Below are positions 51,883 to 60,977 of a DNA stretch of 64,000 nt, one piece after another. The DNA comes from an uncultured Oscillospiraceae bacterium (GTDB lineage Bacteria; Bacillota; Clostridia; Oscillospirales; Ruminococcaceae). The position numbers and the translations under genes are program-made. Each line of letters starts with the position of its first letter. Position 1 is the stretch's first letter. The notes below the pieces were generated by a model, which made no database searches, was not told where the DNA came from, and was given only the letters and a program-made list of their open reading frames with translations. The DNA is taken from NCBI GenBank assembly GCA_910586535.1, contig CAJUHS010000014.1, positions 1-64,000 on the forward strand. The letters are read 5' to 3'.

Positions 51883-53046
51883 ATGTTCAATATTCAGACT
51901 CTGAACAAAATTTCAAAGTACGGTACCGATAATTTCGACACCGCAAAATACAACATTGCGGACGAGGTGCAGAACCCCGACGCTATTATGGTGCGTTCAG
52001 CGGCTATGCACGATATGGAGTTCGCTCCCAATCTGCTTGCCATCGCCCGCGCAGGCGCAGGTGTAAACAATATTCCTGTTGACAAGTGTGCGGAGCAGGG
52101 TATTGTTGTTTTCAACACTCCCGGTGCAAACGCAAACGCTGTTAAGGAGCTTGTTATCGCGGGACTTCTCATTTCCTCCCGTAAGATACCCGAAGCTATG
52201 ACATGGGCTCAGGGTCTTAAAGGCAACGGCGCAGAGGTAGGCAAAATGGTTGAAAAGGGCAAGAGCCAGTTTGCAGGTCCTGAGATTATGGGCAAAACTT
52301 TGGGCATTATCGGTCTGGGAGCTATCGGCGTACTGGTTGCAAACGCCGCCGTTGCTCTCGGCATGAAAGTAGTCGGCTTCGATCCATACCTTTCGGTAAA
52401 GGCCGCTCTGGGGCTTAACCCCGCAGTAAAGGCTGTTGCCAACGTTAAGGACGTTTACGCAGTTTCAGACTATATTACTATCCATGTTCCCTATAATGCG
52501 GATACAAAGGGTACTATCAATGCGGACACTATCGCTCTCATGAAAGACGGCGTAAGAGTGCTCAACTTCGCAAGAGGCGAACTTGTTGACAATGCTGCAA
52601 TTACAGCGGCTCTCGAAAGCGGAAAGGTTTCAGCATATGTTGTTGACTTCCCCAGCGACGAGATTCTCGGAGTTAAGAATGTTATCGCTGTACCCCACCT
52701 TGGCGCGTCCACTCCCGAGTCGGAGGACAACTGCGCTATGATGGCCGCTTTGGAACTTATCGACTACATTGAAAACGGAAACATCAAAAATTCCGTAAAC
52801 TATCCCGATGCAGAAATGAACGCGGCAGGAACAAAGGTGTGCGTAATGCACAAGAATATTCCCGCGGTAATTTCACAGCTTACAACAGCTTTCGGCAGCG
52901 CGGGAATCAATATTGAGAACATGGTAAGCAAGTCCAAGAAGGACTATGCCTATACAATGCTCGACGCCGCGGGCGACGTTAACGATGATATTGTCAATAA
53001 GCTTGCCGCTGTTGACAGTGTTATAAAAGTAAGAATAATTAAGTAA
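51883..53046 (+). CDS. serA: D-3-phosphoglycerate dehydrogenase
   Basis: A 387-residue PGDH with a substrate domain, a Rossmann domain (GLGAIGVLVANAAVALG) and a C-terminal ACT domain (from about 320). Catalytic landmarks are NFARGELVD, VVDFPSDE and VPHLGASTPESEDNCA. The ACT domain suggests feedback by serine. AAAGG lies 11 nt before the ATG at 51883; the frame opens upstream through the parS-like site but without homology. First committed step of serine synthesis, paired with serC. Confidence 0.95.
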   Translation: MFNIQTLNKISKYGTDNFDTAKYNIADEVQNPDAIMVRSAAMHDMEFAPNLLAIARAGAGVNNIPVDKCAEQGIVVFNTPGANANAVKELVIAGLLISSRKIPEAMTWAQGLKGNGAEVGKMVEKGKSQFAGPEIMGKTLGIIGLGAIGVLVANAAVALGMKVVGFDPYLSVKAALGLNPAVKAVANVKDVYAVSDYITIHVPYNADTKGTINADTIALMKDGVRVLNFARGELVDNAAITAALESGKVSAYVVDFPSDEILGVKNVIAVPHLGASTPESEDNCAMMAALELIDYIENGNIKNSVNYPDAEMNAAGTKVCVMHKNIPAVISQLTTAFGSAGINIENMVSKSKKDYAYTMLDAAGDVNDDIVNKLAAVDSVIKVRIIK

Positions 53047-53118
53047 AAAATCAAACTGCCGCTTTTCGTAACATAAAAGCGGCAAGTCGGAACATAGTTC
53101 CGGGAAAGGGGTATTATT

Positions 53119-53457
53119 ATGAACGAAACCTATTTTGACCAAAGCGATGTTGAGCAGAACAAGACTATAGTTCTGCTTACGGCGATCCTCCAAATCTTTA
53201 TACCTATTCTTTTCTTCCTGCCGCTGGTTTCGTGCCAGAATTCGGCTTACGGAAAATTCTATGCAAACCAGGGCTTGCTGATACTGCTCATGGACGTTGC
53301 AGCAGGCGTTGTACTTATTATTCCAATTCTTGGCTGGATAGTAGGACCTATCGTTGGTCTTGCAGCTTTCATTTTTGCTATTATGAATGCGATAAACGCA
53401 AACAGCGGCGCAAGAAAGGGCATTCCTATTCTTGGTAATATCGAGATTATCAAGTAA
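53119..53457 (+). CDS. Small membrane protein, DUF4870/Tic20-like
   Basis: A 112-residue protein with about three hydrophobic helices: ILQIFIPILFFLPLV, the NQGLLILLMDVAAGVVLIIP region and IVGPIVGLAAFIFAIMNAI. The 'FYANQGLLIL' block is like the FHxxQ motif of DUF4870/Tic20-type small membrane proteins. Function unknown. AAAGGGG precedes the ATG. It follows serA by 72 bp. Confidence 0.65.
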   Translation: MNETYFDQSDVEQNKTIVLLTAILQIFIPILFFLPLVSCQNSAYGKFYANQGLLILLMDVAAGVVLIIPILGWIVGPIVGLAAFIFAIMNAINANSGARKGIPILGNIEIIK

Positions 53458-53504
53458 GATTTCTGTTTTTCAATAACAGGATAATGCGCATAATGCAAAG
53501 AAAT

Positions 53505-53537
53505 AAAAACGGTACGGATGCTTTCCGTACCGTTTTT
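53505..53537. terminator. Bidirectional terminator between the DUF4870-like gene and spoVS
   Basis: AAAAACGGTACGG (53505-53517) is the perfect complement of CCGTACCGTTTTT (53525-53537). Confidence 0.92.
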
Positions 53538-53555
53538 GCTTTTTACAGGCAATAT

Positions 53556-53816
53556 TTATTTTTTTTCGCAGATCAGACGAATGGCAGTTCTTACTTCGCC
53601 GTCAATCGTAACGTTTGCAAACGCCGGATAACAAACAAGATTTATGCCCACAGGCGCTAAGTACCCTCTGGCAATGGCGATGGCTTTAATAGCCTGATTT
53701 GCCGCACCTGCGCCTACTGCCTGAACCTCAACGGTTTCCTGCTCTTTCATGACGCTTGCAATCGCTCCCGCAACGGAATTTGGAAAAGACCGTGCCGAAA
53801 CCTTTAAAACCTCCAC
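53556..53816 (-). CDS. spoVS: Stage V sporulation protein S
   Basis: An 86-residue SpoVS: MEVLKVSARSFPNSVAGAIA, then VEVQAVGAGAANQAIKAIAI and VTIDGEVRTAIRLI. It is an Alba-like small protein needed for spore coat and late sporulation in Bacillus. The start is GTG with AGGAGGG 7 nt upstream. It lies downstream of ymdB, the same neighbourhood as in Bacillus, but here transcribed from its own promoter. Confidence 0.95.
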   Translation of the reverse strand: MEVLKVSARSFPNSVAGAIASVMKEQETVEVQAVGAGAANQAIKAIAIARGYLAPVGINLVCYPAFANVTIDGEVRTAIRLICEKK

Positions 53817-53887
53817 TGGATAGCCCTCCTAATTTTGTAATCAATATTGAATATTTTAACAATTATATTAATTTTATAACATTTATA

Positions 53888-53916
53888 ATTATACAACATA
53901 TTTCAAAGCGTTACAA
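53888..53916 (-). promoter_or_regulatory. Putative promoter of spoVS
   Basis: Minus strand TTGTAA (53916-53911), 17-bp spacer, TATAAT (53893-53888); leader about 65 nt through AT-rich DNA. Confidence 0.5.
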
Positions 53917-53940
53917 TAGTAAATAAATAATTTTGTAAAT

Positions 53941-54708
53941 TTATCTAATAACCAGCCGTTCAATTGCAACACATTTACCATTTTTCTGATCAAATTCCAC
54001 AATTACCCCGTTAATAAACGGAGGGTTATCAGATTCTGTAAATCTTACGGGAGCATGGTAGCGCTGTTTTTCTATAGCTATCTCAGTTTTGACTCCAAGC
54101 ACCGAAAGCTCGGGACCACACATTCCCGCGTCGGTGATATAGCCCGTGTGACCCGAAAGTATTGTCTCATCCGCAGTTTGGACATGAGTATGAGTACCGA
54201 AAACAGCCGTGACCTTTTCCGCCAGATAGAAGCCCATTGCTTTTTTTTCGCCCGTGGCTTCGGCGTGGAAATCCACAAAAATATTGGGAGTATCGATCTC
54301 GCCGAGAAGCCTGTCGACTGTGGCAAAGGGATTGTCAAGAGCCTCCATATAGACCGTTCCCATAAGGTTTATCACGGCAATAGTGCACTTTCCCATGTCG
54401 TACAGGCAGACCCCGTGACCGGGATTTCCCTCGGGAAAGTTTGCGGGGCGGAGCAGTCTTTCCTCTTTTTCCATTGTATCGTATATCTCTCTGCGGCGGT
54501 AGCAGTGGTTTCCCGTAGTGATAATATCCGCGCCGCGGGAAAAAAGATATTTTGCCGAGTGAGGGGTTATGCCGTTGCCGTTGGCACTGTTTTCGCCGTT
54601 GACAATAACGATTTCAGCATTGTAGAATTTTTTCAGTCCTCCGAGCTTTTCGCCCACAAATTCGGAGCCGATCTCTCCCACAACGTCGCCGAGAAAAAGT
54701 AAATTCAT
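53941..54708 (-). CDS. ymdB: YmdB-type metallophosphoesterase
   Basis: A 255-residue YmdB. Metal-binding blocks are FLGDVVGEIG, VNGENSANGNGIT, TTGNHCYRRREI, RPANFPEGNPG, VDFHAEATGEK and GTHTHVQTADE, all in order. YmdB hydrolyses 2',3'-cyclic nucleotides in vitro and affects biofilm and motility genes in Bacillus. The usual MGNHTWD is TGNHCYR here, keeping the histidine. Between ftsH and spoVS. Confidence 0.95.
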   Translation of the reverse strand: MNLLFLGDVVGEIGSEFVGEKLGGLKKFYNAEIVIVNGENSANGNGITPHSAKYLFSRGADIITTGNHCYRRREIYDTMEKEERLLRPANFPEGNPGHGVCLYDMGKCTIAVINLMGTVYMEALDNPFATVDRLLGEIDTPNIFVDFHAEATGEKKAMGFYLAEKVTAVFGTHTHVQTADETILSGHTGYITDAGMCGPELSVLGVKTEIAIEKQRYHAPVRFTESDNPPFINGVIVEFDQKNGKCVAIERLVIR

Positions 54709-54734
54709 ATGGTTTTTCCTTTCAGAGAAATCAC

Positions 54735-54760
54735 AGGGGCGGAAGTATTTATCCGCCCCT
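54735..54760. repeat. Intergenic palindrome between ymdB and ftsH
   Basis: AGGGGCGGA (54735-54743) pairs perfectly with TCCGCCCCT (54752-54760). No T run follows on either strand. Confidence 0.55.
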
Positions 54761-54769
54761 CGTGTAGCA

Positions 54770-56881
54770 TTATTCGTTTATATCATTTCCATCATTGTCG
54801 TCATTGCCGTCATTATTGCTGCCGTTATTTTCATCAGGCTTCCGGGTATCCGCTTCGGTACCGCCGGAGCTGCTTTCGGAATTGCTTTCTCCCGTGATCT
54901 CCGCAGTATCTGAGGAGACCTTTTTGGCTTCGCTGTTTTCCGGTTTTTCGGTATCACTGGGATTTTCCGAAGCTGTATCGCTTTCAGCAACCTCGGCTTT
55001 GGCTTTTTCCTCGGCTTCCTTTTCCTCTGCGGAGGTAGGCTCGCCTTTCATAAGCTTTTCAAAATCCTTGCCGTCGATCTTTTCATGCTCCATGAGGTAT
55101 TTTGCTACCTTGTGAAGATCGTCCATGTGTTCTTTGAGAACGTCCACTGTGCGCTCGTAGCACTCGTCGATAATGCTTCTTACTTCCGAATCAATTTCCG
55201 ACTGAACCTTTTCGGAGTGTCCCTTGCTGTGGCCGTAATCCATTCCCACAAATGGTTCGTCGTTATCGTCCGCATAGACCACGGGACCAAGGTTTTCCGA
55301 AAAACCGTACTTTGTTATCATAGCCTTTGCAAGCTTGGTGGAACGCTTCAGATCGCTTACCGCACCTGCGGAGCCTTCGCCCAAAACAAGCTTTTCAGCC
55401 ACACGTCCGCCCATGCATACAACTATTTCCTCTTTAAGCTTTCTTGCGGTAACGTTCAGCAGGGAGGGTTCTTTTTCGGGAAGATGTATTGTCATGCCTC
55501 CCGCCGAGCCTCTGGGGATAATAGTTACCTGGTGCACCTTATCCTGAGTTGGCATGTAGTAGGTGACTACCGCGTGACCTGCTTCGTGGTACGCAACAAG
55601 CTTTTTCTCTTCTTCGGTGACAACATGGCTTTTCTTTTCGGGACCCGCTATTACCTTAATAGTAGCCTCTTCGATATCCTCTTTTGTAATTGATTTGCGG
55701 TTTTTACGGGCTGCCAAAAGTGCCGCTTCGTTGGCAAGGTTTTCAAGCTCCGCGCCCGTAAAGCCCGCCGTGGACTGTGAAATTGTTTTCAGACTTACAT
55801 CGGGAGCAAGAGGCTTGTTTTTGGTGTGTACTTTCAGAATTTCCTCTCTGCCCTTTACGTCTGGATAATTTACCACTATCTGTCTGTCAAAACGTCCCGG
55901 ACGGAGAAGAGCGGGATCAAGGATATCCTTACGGTTCGTAGCAGCCATAACGATTATCCCCTCGTTGCCCTCAAAGCCGTCCATTTCAACAAGGAGCTGG
56001 TTAAGGGTCTGTTCACGTTCGTCGTGACCGCCTCCGAGACCCGCGCCGCGGTGACGTCCCACAGCGTCTATTTCGTCTATAAAAACTATTGAGGGAGCGT
56101 TTTTCTTTGCAGTCTCAAAGAGATCGCGGACTCTCGACGCACCCACGCCCACAAACATTTCCACAAAGTCCGAACCGGAAATTGAGAAGAACGGAACGCC
56201 CGCTTCGCCTGCAACAGCCTTTGCAAGCAGAGTTTTACCTGTGCCCGGAGGTCCCTCCAGAAGCACGCCTTTGGGTATTCTTGCACCCATTTCGGTATAC
56301 TTTTTGGGATTTTTGAGAAAATCAACGATCTCGGCAAGCTCTTCCTTTTCCTCGTCCGCGCCCGCAACATCGTTGAAGGTGTTCTTTTTGTTCGCGGTAT
56401 TCTTCACGTTGGCTTTGCCGAAATTGCTCATTTTTCCGCCGCCGCCCGCCTGTCTCATCATAAAAAAGAAGAAAAAGATCATCAGACCTATTATGAGAAG
56501 CGAAGGGAGCAGATTATAGAGCCAGGAGGTGTCCTGTATCTTGAAATACTCCATTTTCAGCGGCGCGCCGGGGTGCCGCTCGTTGTATTCCTTGCGGTAA
56601 TTTTCCTCGCCCATCTGTATCTCGTTAAGGAAAACAGAAACGTTCGGAACAGTGTAGGTTATGGTTTCTTTGTTTTCGTCAACAACGATTACCAGCTCTC
56701 CCGTTCCTAAATCGAAAGTCATTTCCGAGACCTGATAGTTGTCGAAATACTGCATAATATCCGAATAGGTGTGTTCGGGCTGCGGCTTTGAAGCCTGACG
56801 GAGCAGAAGTACCGCCAGAGCAAGCGCGGAGATCATTACCACAGCGTAAATAATTATGCCCTTGTTGCTTTTTTTACCCAT
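54770..56881 (-). CDS. ftsH: ATP-dependent zinc metalloprotease FtsH
   Basis: A 703-residue FtsH. Two membrane helices flank a small external domain (about 8-26 and 112-132). The AAA+ domain has Walker A GPPGTGKTLLAKAVAG, ISGSDFVEMFVGVGASRVRD and the arginine-finger region LLRPGRFDRQ. The zinc site is YHEAGHAVV (HExxH). It degrades membrane and regulatory proteins. The last ~85 residues are a low-complexity Glu/Ser/Asn/Asp tail, longer than usual. Downstream of hpt in the classical tilS-hpt-ftsH order. Confidence 0.97.
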   Translation of the reverse strand: MGKKSNKGIIIYAVVMISALALAVLLLRQASKPQPEHTYSDIMQYFDNYQVSEMTFDLGTGELVIVVDENKETITYTVPNVSVFLNEIQMGEENYRKEYNERHPGAPLKMEYFKIQDTSWLYNLLPSLLIIGLMIFFFFFMMRQAGGGGKMSNFGKANVKNTANKKNTFNDVAGADEEKEELAEIVDFLKNPKKYTEMGARIPKGVLLEGPPGTGKTLLAKAVAGEAGVPFFSISGSDFVEMFVGVGASRVRDLFETAKKNAPSIVFIDEIDAVGRHRGAGLGGGHDEREQTLNQLLVEMDGFEGNEGIIVMAATNRKDILDPALLRPGRFDRQIVVNYPDVKGREEILKVHTKNKPLAPDVSLKTISQSTAGFTGAELENLANEAALLAARKNRKSITKEDIEEATIKVIAGPEKKSHVVTEEEKKLVAYHEAGHAVVTYYMPTQDKVHQVTIIPRGSAGGMTIHLPEKEPSLLNVTARKLKEEIVVCMGGRVAEKLVLGEGSAGAVSDLKRSTKLAKAMITKYGFSENLGPVVYADDNDEPFVGMDYGHSKGHSEKVQSEIDSEVRSIIDECYERTVDVLKEHMDDLHKVAKYLMEHEKIDGKDFEKLMKGEPTSAEEKEAEEKAKAEVAESDTASENPSDTEKPENSEAKKVSSDTAEITGESNSESSSGGTEADTRKPDENNGSNNDGNDDNDGNDINE

Positions 56882-56989
56882 TTGTTATCAATCCTTTCGT
56901 CGGGAACATATCGAACGATTCCCCTTTATTTATATGAAAATATAGAAATATTGAATTATCCCGTTTACTTGTATTTGTCGTCAAAGTGC

Positions 56990-57586
56990 TCAGCCGCTTT
57001 CGTATTCAGCAATATATGGCAGGTTACGGAACTGTTCGGCACAGTCCAGACCGTATCCCACCAGAAAGACATCGGGAACGGTAAAAAGGGACATATCCGT
57101 TTCCAGAGGGACTACCCGTCTTTCCGGTTTGTCAAGGAGAGTCACCACCTCAAGGGAAAGCGGATCCCGCGCGGCTAACAGCTTTTTTATGTCTGCAAGA
57201 GTTCTGCCCGTGTCTATAATATCTTCAACTATAATAACGTGATATCGGCTCAGATCCTGCTCCAAGTCCATGGTAATGTTCACTATCCCCGACGAATCGG
57301 TGCCGTTATAGTAGCTTTTTGCACACATAAAGCCTATCTCGCAGGGAACGTCTATCGCTCTGCACAGATCTGCCAAAAATATAAACGCGCCCTTTAGAAT
57401 GCTTACCAACAGCAAAGGCTTGCCTCGGTATTTTTCGGAAATTGCACTTCCCGCCTCGGCAATTTTACTTTTTATTTCTTCCTCGGAAACTATTATTTTT
57501 CCGATATGATTTTCCTTGGTTATTACGTCCATTTCAGATATTTTTATCCTTTCCCGAAGTATTTCCGGTATTGTTTTTATCGGCAT
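56990..57586 (-). CDS. hpt: Hypoxanthine phosphoribosyltransferase
   Basis: Up to 198 residues. The PRPP loop VIIVEDIIDTGRTL and LLDKPERR, FLVGYGLDCAEQFRNLPYI are typical. It salvages hypoxanthine and guanine. The ATG at 57586 lies one base after the tilS stop, implying coupling, but has no ribosome site. The ATG 18 codons in (57532) has AAAGGA at 14 nt and gives 180 residues, the usual length. The true start is undecided. Confidence 0.95.
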   Translation of the reverse strand: MPIKTIPEILRERIKISEMDVITKENHIGKIIVSEEEIKSKIAEAGSAISEKYRGKPLLLVSILKGAFIFLADLCRAIDVPCEIGFMCAKSYYNGTDSSGIVNITMDLEQDLSRYHVIIVEDIIDTGRTLADIKKLLAARDPLSLEVVTLLDKPERRVVPLETDMSLFTVPDVFLVGYGLDCAEQFRNLPYIAEYESG

Positions 57587-57587
57587 T

Positions 57588-58910
57588 TTAAATTTTTAAT
57601 ATTTCAATTTTAACAAAATTCTTTGTATCCGCGCTTATTTTAACCCTGTCGTCAAAGCCTATATGCTCAGCCCAGACAACGCCTTTTTCGTCCGCGATCA
57701 CTGCGGATATTTCCCGCTCCTCCGGGGGCAGCTTTTCCTGAAGAAGCTTTCTAAGCTCCCGTGTGTGAGCCGCTCCTGCGGGCTTGATCCTGTCGCTTCT
57801 CAGGCGGTTTCGCAATATTACACCATTTAATATTTTATCATAATCCGCGTACCGAAAAGTTAATTTTTTATTAATAATATCTTCTGCGTTCATATTTTCG
57901 TCTGTTTCTTTTGTAATTATCACCGTTTTATCACCAAAGAAGGGATATTTTCCCTCTCTGTCAATAATTACCGTTTCAGCAGGACGTTCCGCGGGACTTC
58001 TTTCTGGTACGATAACTACCCTGCCCTTTCGGCAGACCGCATAATATCCTCCGTCAAGAGAAATTTTTACCGCGTTCTTTGCTCCGACGGCAGTCCGCCA
58101 TACCTCCGAGACTCTTTCGGCGTTTGTTTTAAGCTTATGCGCCCTTAAAAGATTTATGACGACCCTTTTTCCAACCGCGGGGTGAAGCTCCCGCAGGTCG
58201 GCGTTTTTTTGCCGCGCCGCTTCTTTTGAAAGGAAGTCCTCGTCCTCCGCAAGTGAGACCGTCATTGCCGCCGTGCAGCTTGGAAAGGCTTTGTGAACGG
58301 CTTCCATCTCGGGCATTATCCTGTGGCGTATCCTGTTCCGCGAATAATCGTCGGAAAGATTGGTGCTGTCGGTAACAAAGCCCTGACCTTTTTCCCCAAG
58401 GAATGCTTCTATTTCCTCACGGGTACAGAAAAGCAGGGGGCGTATAATTTTTCCTCTCACTGGAGGTATCCCCGTCAGACCTTTCAGCCCCGTGCCTCTT
58501 GCCATGCGGAAAAGCACAGTCTCCGCGTTGTCGTTGAGGTTATGGGCGGTGGATATTTTGTCGGCGGGGAGCTGCGAAAAAATACCGTACCGCATTTCCC
58601 TCGCGCCTGTTTCCACAGATACCCCGAGAGAATGTGAAAAAGCCGCCGCGTCCTTTCTGAAAACCGTCAGAGGGACATTAAGCCTTTCGCACAGATCGCG
58701 GCAGAAAGCCTCGTCCCTGTCGCTTTCCGCGCCGCGGAGCATATGATTTATGTGTACCGCCGTGACCTTTACGCCAAGCGTTGGAGACAGCTCCAAAAGA
58801 GCAAGAAGCAGCGCAACGCTGTCAGCACCGCCCGAAAGAGCGCAGCAAACAGTTTCGCCGTCCTGCAGCATATTAAATTTTTGAATTACAGATTTGATTT
58901 TTTCAAGCAT
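57588..58910 (-). CDS. tilS: tRNA(Ile)-lysidine synthase
   Basis: A 440-residue TilS, which converts C34 of the AUA-reading tRNA to lysidine. The PP-loop CALSGGADSVALLLAL is near residue 23, then HINHMLRGAESDRDEAF, TAHNLNDNAET and GLTGIPPVRGKIIRPLL. The C-terminal domain ends with VVWAEHIGFDDRVKISADT. Essential gene, first of tilS-hpt-ftsH. Confidence 0.95.
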   Translation of the reverse strand: MLEKIKSVIQKFNMLQDGETVCCALSGGADSVALLLALLELSPTLGVKVTAVHINHMLRGAESDRDEAFCRDLCERLNVPLTVFRKDAAAFSHSLGVSVETGAREMRYGIFSQLPADKISTAHNLNDNAETVLFRMARGTGLKGLTGIPPVRGKIIRPLLFCTREEIEAFLGEKGQGFVTDSTNLSDDYSRNRIRHRIMPEMEAVHKAFPSCTAAMTVSLAEDEDFLSKEAARQKNADLRELHPAVGKRVVINLLRAHKLKTNAERVSEVWRTAVGAKNAVKISLDGGYYAVCRKGRVVIVPERSPAERPAETVIIDREGKYPFFGDKTVIITKETDENMNAEDIINKKLTFRYADYDKILNGVILRNRLRSDRIKPAGAAHTRELRKLLQEKLPPEEREISAVIADEKGVVWAEHIGFDDRVKISADTKNFVKIEILKI

Positions 58911-58949
58911 ACCTGTTTCCGATCTGTCTGATTGATTTATTGAAGATAA

Positions 58950-60287
58950 TTACTCCGCCTGTCTGCTTACTCCTGTAAAAAGCTGGTACTGTCCACTGAA
59001 GCGGAGATTTACCGTACCCGTTTCGCCGTGACGGTTTTTTGCAACAATACATTCCGCAATGGTGGGGTCTGGAGTGTCCTTGTTGTAGTAAGCGTCGCGG
59101 TACAAAAACATAACGATATCCGCGTCCTGCTCGATAGAACCCGATTCACGCAGGTCGGACAGCATCGGACGCTTGTCAGTACGCGATTCAACAGCACGGG
59201 AAAGCTGTGACAGCGTGATAACGGGAATATCCAGCTCCTTAGCCATAAGCTTCAGCTGACGGGTTATTTCGGAAATTTCGTTAACGCGGTTTTCAATTCT
59301 TCTGCTTGAATTCATGAGCTGCAAATAGTCTATTATAACAAGCCCCGGCCTTTTAAGTCGGCGCAGCTTGGCTTTCATCTGGGGTACGGTTATTCCCGCG
59401 GTGTCGTCAAGGTAGATATTCATTCCCGAAAGACTTTCCGCGCCCTTGGCAAGCTTTGTCCACTGGTCGCCGGAGATGTTTCCTTTCATCAGATAGTCAA
59501 GCTCCACAAAGCTTTCCGAGGACAGCATACGGGTAACGTTCTGCTCTTTTGACATCTCAAGGGAAAAAATAACGGCTTCGGAGTCCTTGTTGTGCCTTGC
59601 GAAATTCGCCGCAAGATTAAGGGCGAAAACTGATTTTCCCATAGCGGGACGGGCGGCTACTATTATAAGGTCGGATCTGCTGAGACCTGTTATAACGTGG
59701 TCAAGGTCTGCAAAGCCGGATTTCGCACCCACATAAAGCTCCTTGTCGGGACCCGATTTCCTGCCCAGCTCGTCGTATGCTTCAAGGACTACCTCGTCGA
59801 TTTTTACCAGACCGTCCACCGACTTGCCCTTGCGTATATCGTAAATTTTCTGTTCGGCAAAGTCAAGAAGCTGCTGAGCGGTTTCCTGTCCCGCGGAGGC
59901 GGCTTCGATTATCTCTTTCGCGGAGGTTATCAGGCTTCTGGTGTAGTATTTTTCCTCTACTATCTTGCAGTAGCTCTCGATATTCTTTGTGGTGGGAACG
60001 CCCTCCATAACGGCGGCGAGATATTCCTTACCCGCCGTGGAGCTTTCAAAGATACCGTCCTTGACCGCTTCGTTTATAACGGTGATGATATCAGCGTTCA
60101 CGCCCAGAGAAAAGAGACGTATGATTATTGCAAAAAGATCGCGGTGCTTTGAAACATAGAAGCTTTCGGGCTTTATGTAGTTCATAGCAACCGAGAGTGA
60201 TTCCGGATCGAGAAGAAGCGCGCCCAGTACGGTTTGCTCCGCTTCAAGGTTATAGGGCAGCTCGACCGAGCTTATATCAAAATCCAT
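58950..60287 (-). CDS. dnaB: Replicative DNA helicase DnaB
   Basis: A 445-residue DnaB-type helicase. The N-terminal domain starts LPYNLEAEQTVLGALLLDPE. The RecA-like domain has Walker A AARPAMGKSVFALNLA, Walker B LVIIDYLQLM and SQLSRAVESRTDKRP. It unwinds DNA at the fork (called DnaC in Bacillus). It follows the rplI cluster, as in many Bacillota, with two small genes between. Confidence 0.97.
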   Translation of the reverse strand: MDFDISSVELPYNLEAEQTVLGALLLDPESLSVAMNYIKPESFYVSKHRDLFAIIIRLFSLGVNADIITVINEAVKDGIFESSTAGKEYLAAVMEGVPTTKNIESYCKIVEEKYYTRSLITSAKEIIEAASAGQETAQQLLDFAEQKIYDIRKGKSVDGLVKIDEVVLEAYDELGRKSGPDKELYVGAKSGFADLDHVITGLSRSDLIIVAARPAMGKSVFALNLAANFARHNKDSEAVIFSLEMSKEQNVTRMLSSESFVELDYLMKGNISGDQWTKLAKGAESLSGMNIYLDDTAGITVPQMKAKLRRLKRPGLVIIDYLQLMNSSRRIENRVNEISEITRQLKLMAKELDIPVITLSQLSRAVESRTDKRPMLSDLRESGSIEQDADIVMFLYRDAYYNKDTPDPTIAECIVAKNRHGETGTVNLRFSGQYQLFTGVSRQAE

Positions 60288-60316
60288 TTAAATATCTCCT
60301 TTTAGAGGATAGAGGG

Positions 60317-60589
60317 TTAGACGCTGTTGCTTTCAATTTTTAAAGAGTCGCTGAACTTCTTAAGATCCTTTTTCCTGCCGGCTGAAAGAGCGTTGTACTC
60401 GGTGTTGGTTATCGCTCCCTCCAGAACGTACAAATGCACAAGGCACACGTTCGGGTAAGCATTTTTCAGCCGCGAAAAAGCCTCTTCCGCACCTGTAAAG
60501 ATAAGCTCTTCGGCTGTGTCTATTCCCACGGAGGCAAGCTTTTTTGACATCTCTTTGCCTATATTTATCATTGAGGTTAATTCCGCCAT
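60317..60589 (-). CDS. TfoX C-terminal domain protein
   Basis: A 90-residue protein: MAELTSMINIGKEMSKKLAS, VGIDTAEELIFTGAEEAF and VCLVHLYVLEGAI match the TfoX C-terminal helix-hairpin domain. Stand-alone copies have no established role; the competence function of full TfoX needs a separate N-terminal domain not present here. Between DUF1801-like gene and dnaB. Confidence 0.85.
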   Translation of the reverse strand: MAELTSMINIGKEMSKKLASVGIDTAEELIFTGAEEAFSRLKNAYPNVCLVHLYVLEGAITNTEYNALSAGRKKDLKKFSDSLKIESNSV

Positions 60590-60646
60590 ATTTCCGATCC
60601 TTTGTTATCAGTTAAAAATAATTTACGCAGGATACATACCTCACCC

Positions 60647-60976
60647 TTACGATAAAGTTTCCTTAAATATCCGAACCAAAATATCCGCGGGAAGTTCCTG
60701 TTCCGCAAAAATTTGCAGCATACCTTTTGGAGTGATCTTGTACCCCGACAGCTCGTCTCCGTGCGAAACAACAGCCGCCGCTTCCACATTGATGTGATCC
60801 TTGAACGGAATCAGCCGTACGAATTTTTCTCCGGCATAATAGCTTGGAAGCTTTGCCCACAGCTTTTCGCAGATTTCGCGGGAAGCACTTTCCAAAAGCG
60901 TTTCCCGTAAATCGTAAAAAAGCTTCTTTATTTCATCGGGATATTTTTCAAGGTAATTTTCAACGTCCCTGTTCAC
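60647..60976 (-). CDS. DUF1801/YdhG-like small protein
   Basis: A 109-residue protein with a helical N terminus (VENYLEKYPDEIKKLFYDLR), EKLWAKLPSYYAGEKFVRLI, FKDHINVEAAAV and a Pro/Lys-containing ITPKGMLQIF, the outline of DUF1801/YdhG proteins. Some relatives are called iron chaperones; evidence for a function is weak. Its start is one base from the rplI stop, so it is likely coupled to L9 translation. Confidence 0.72.
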   Translation of the reverse strand: MNRDVENYLEKYPDEIKKLFYDLRETLLESASREICEKLWAKLPSYYAGEKFVRLIPFKDHINVEAAAVVSHGDELSGYKITPKGMLQIFAEQELPADILVRIFKETLS

Positions 60977-60977
60977 G

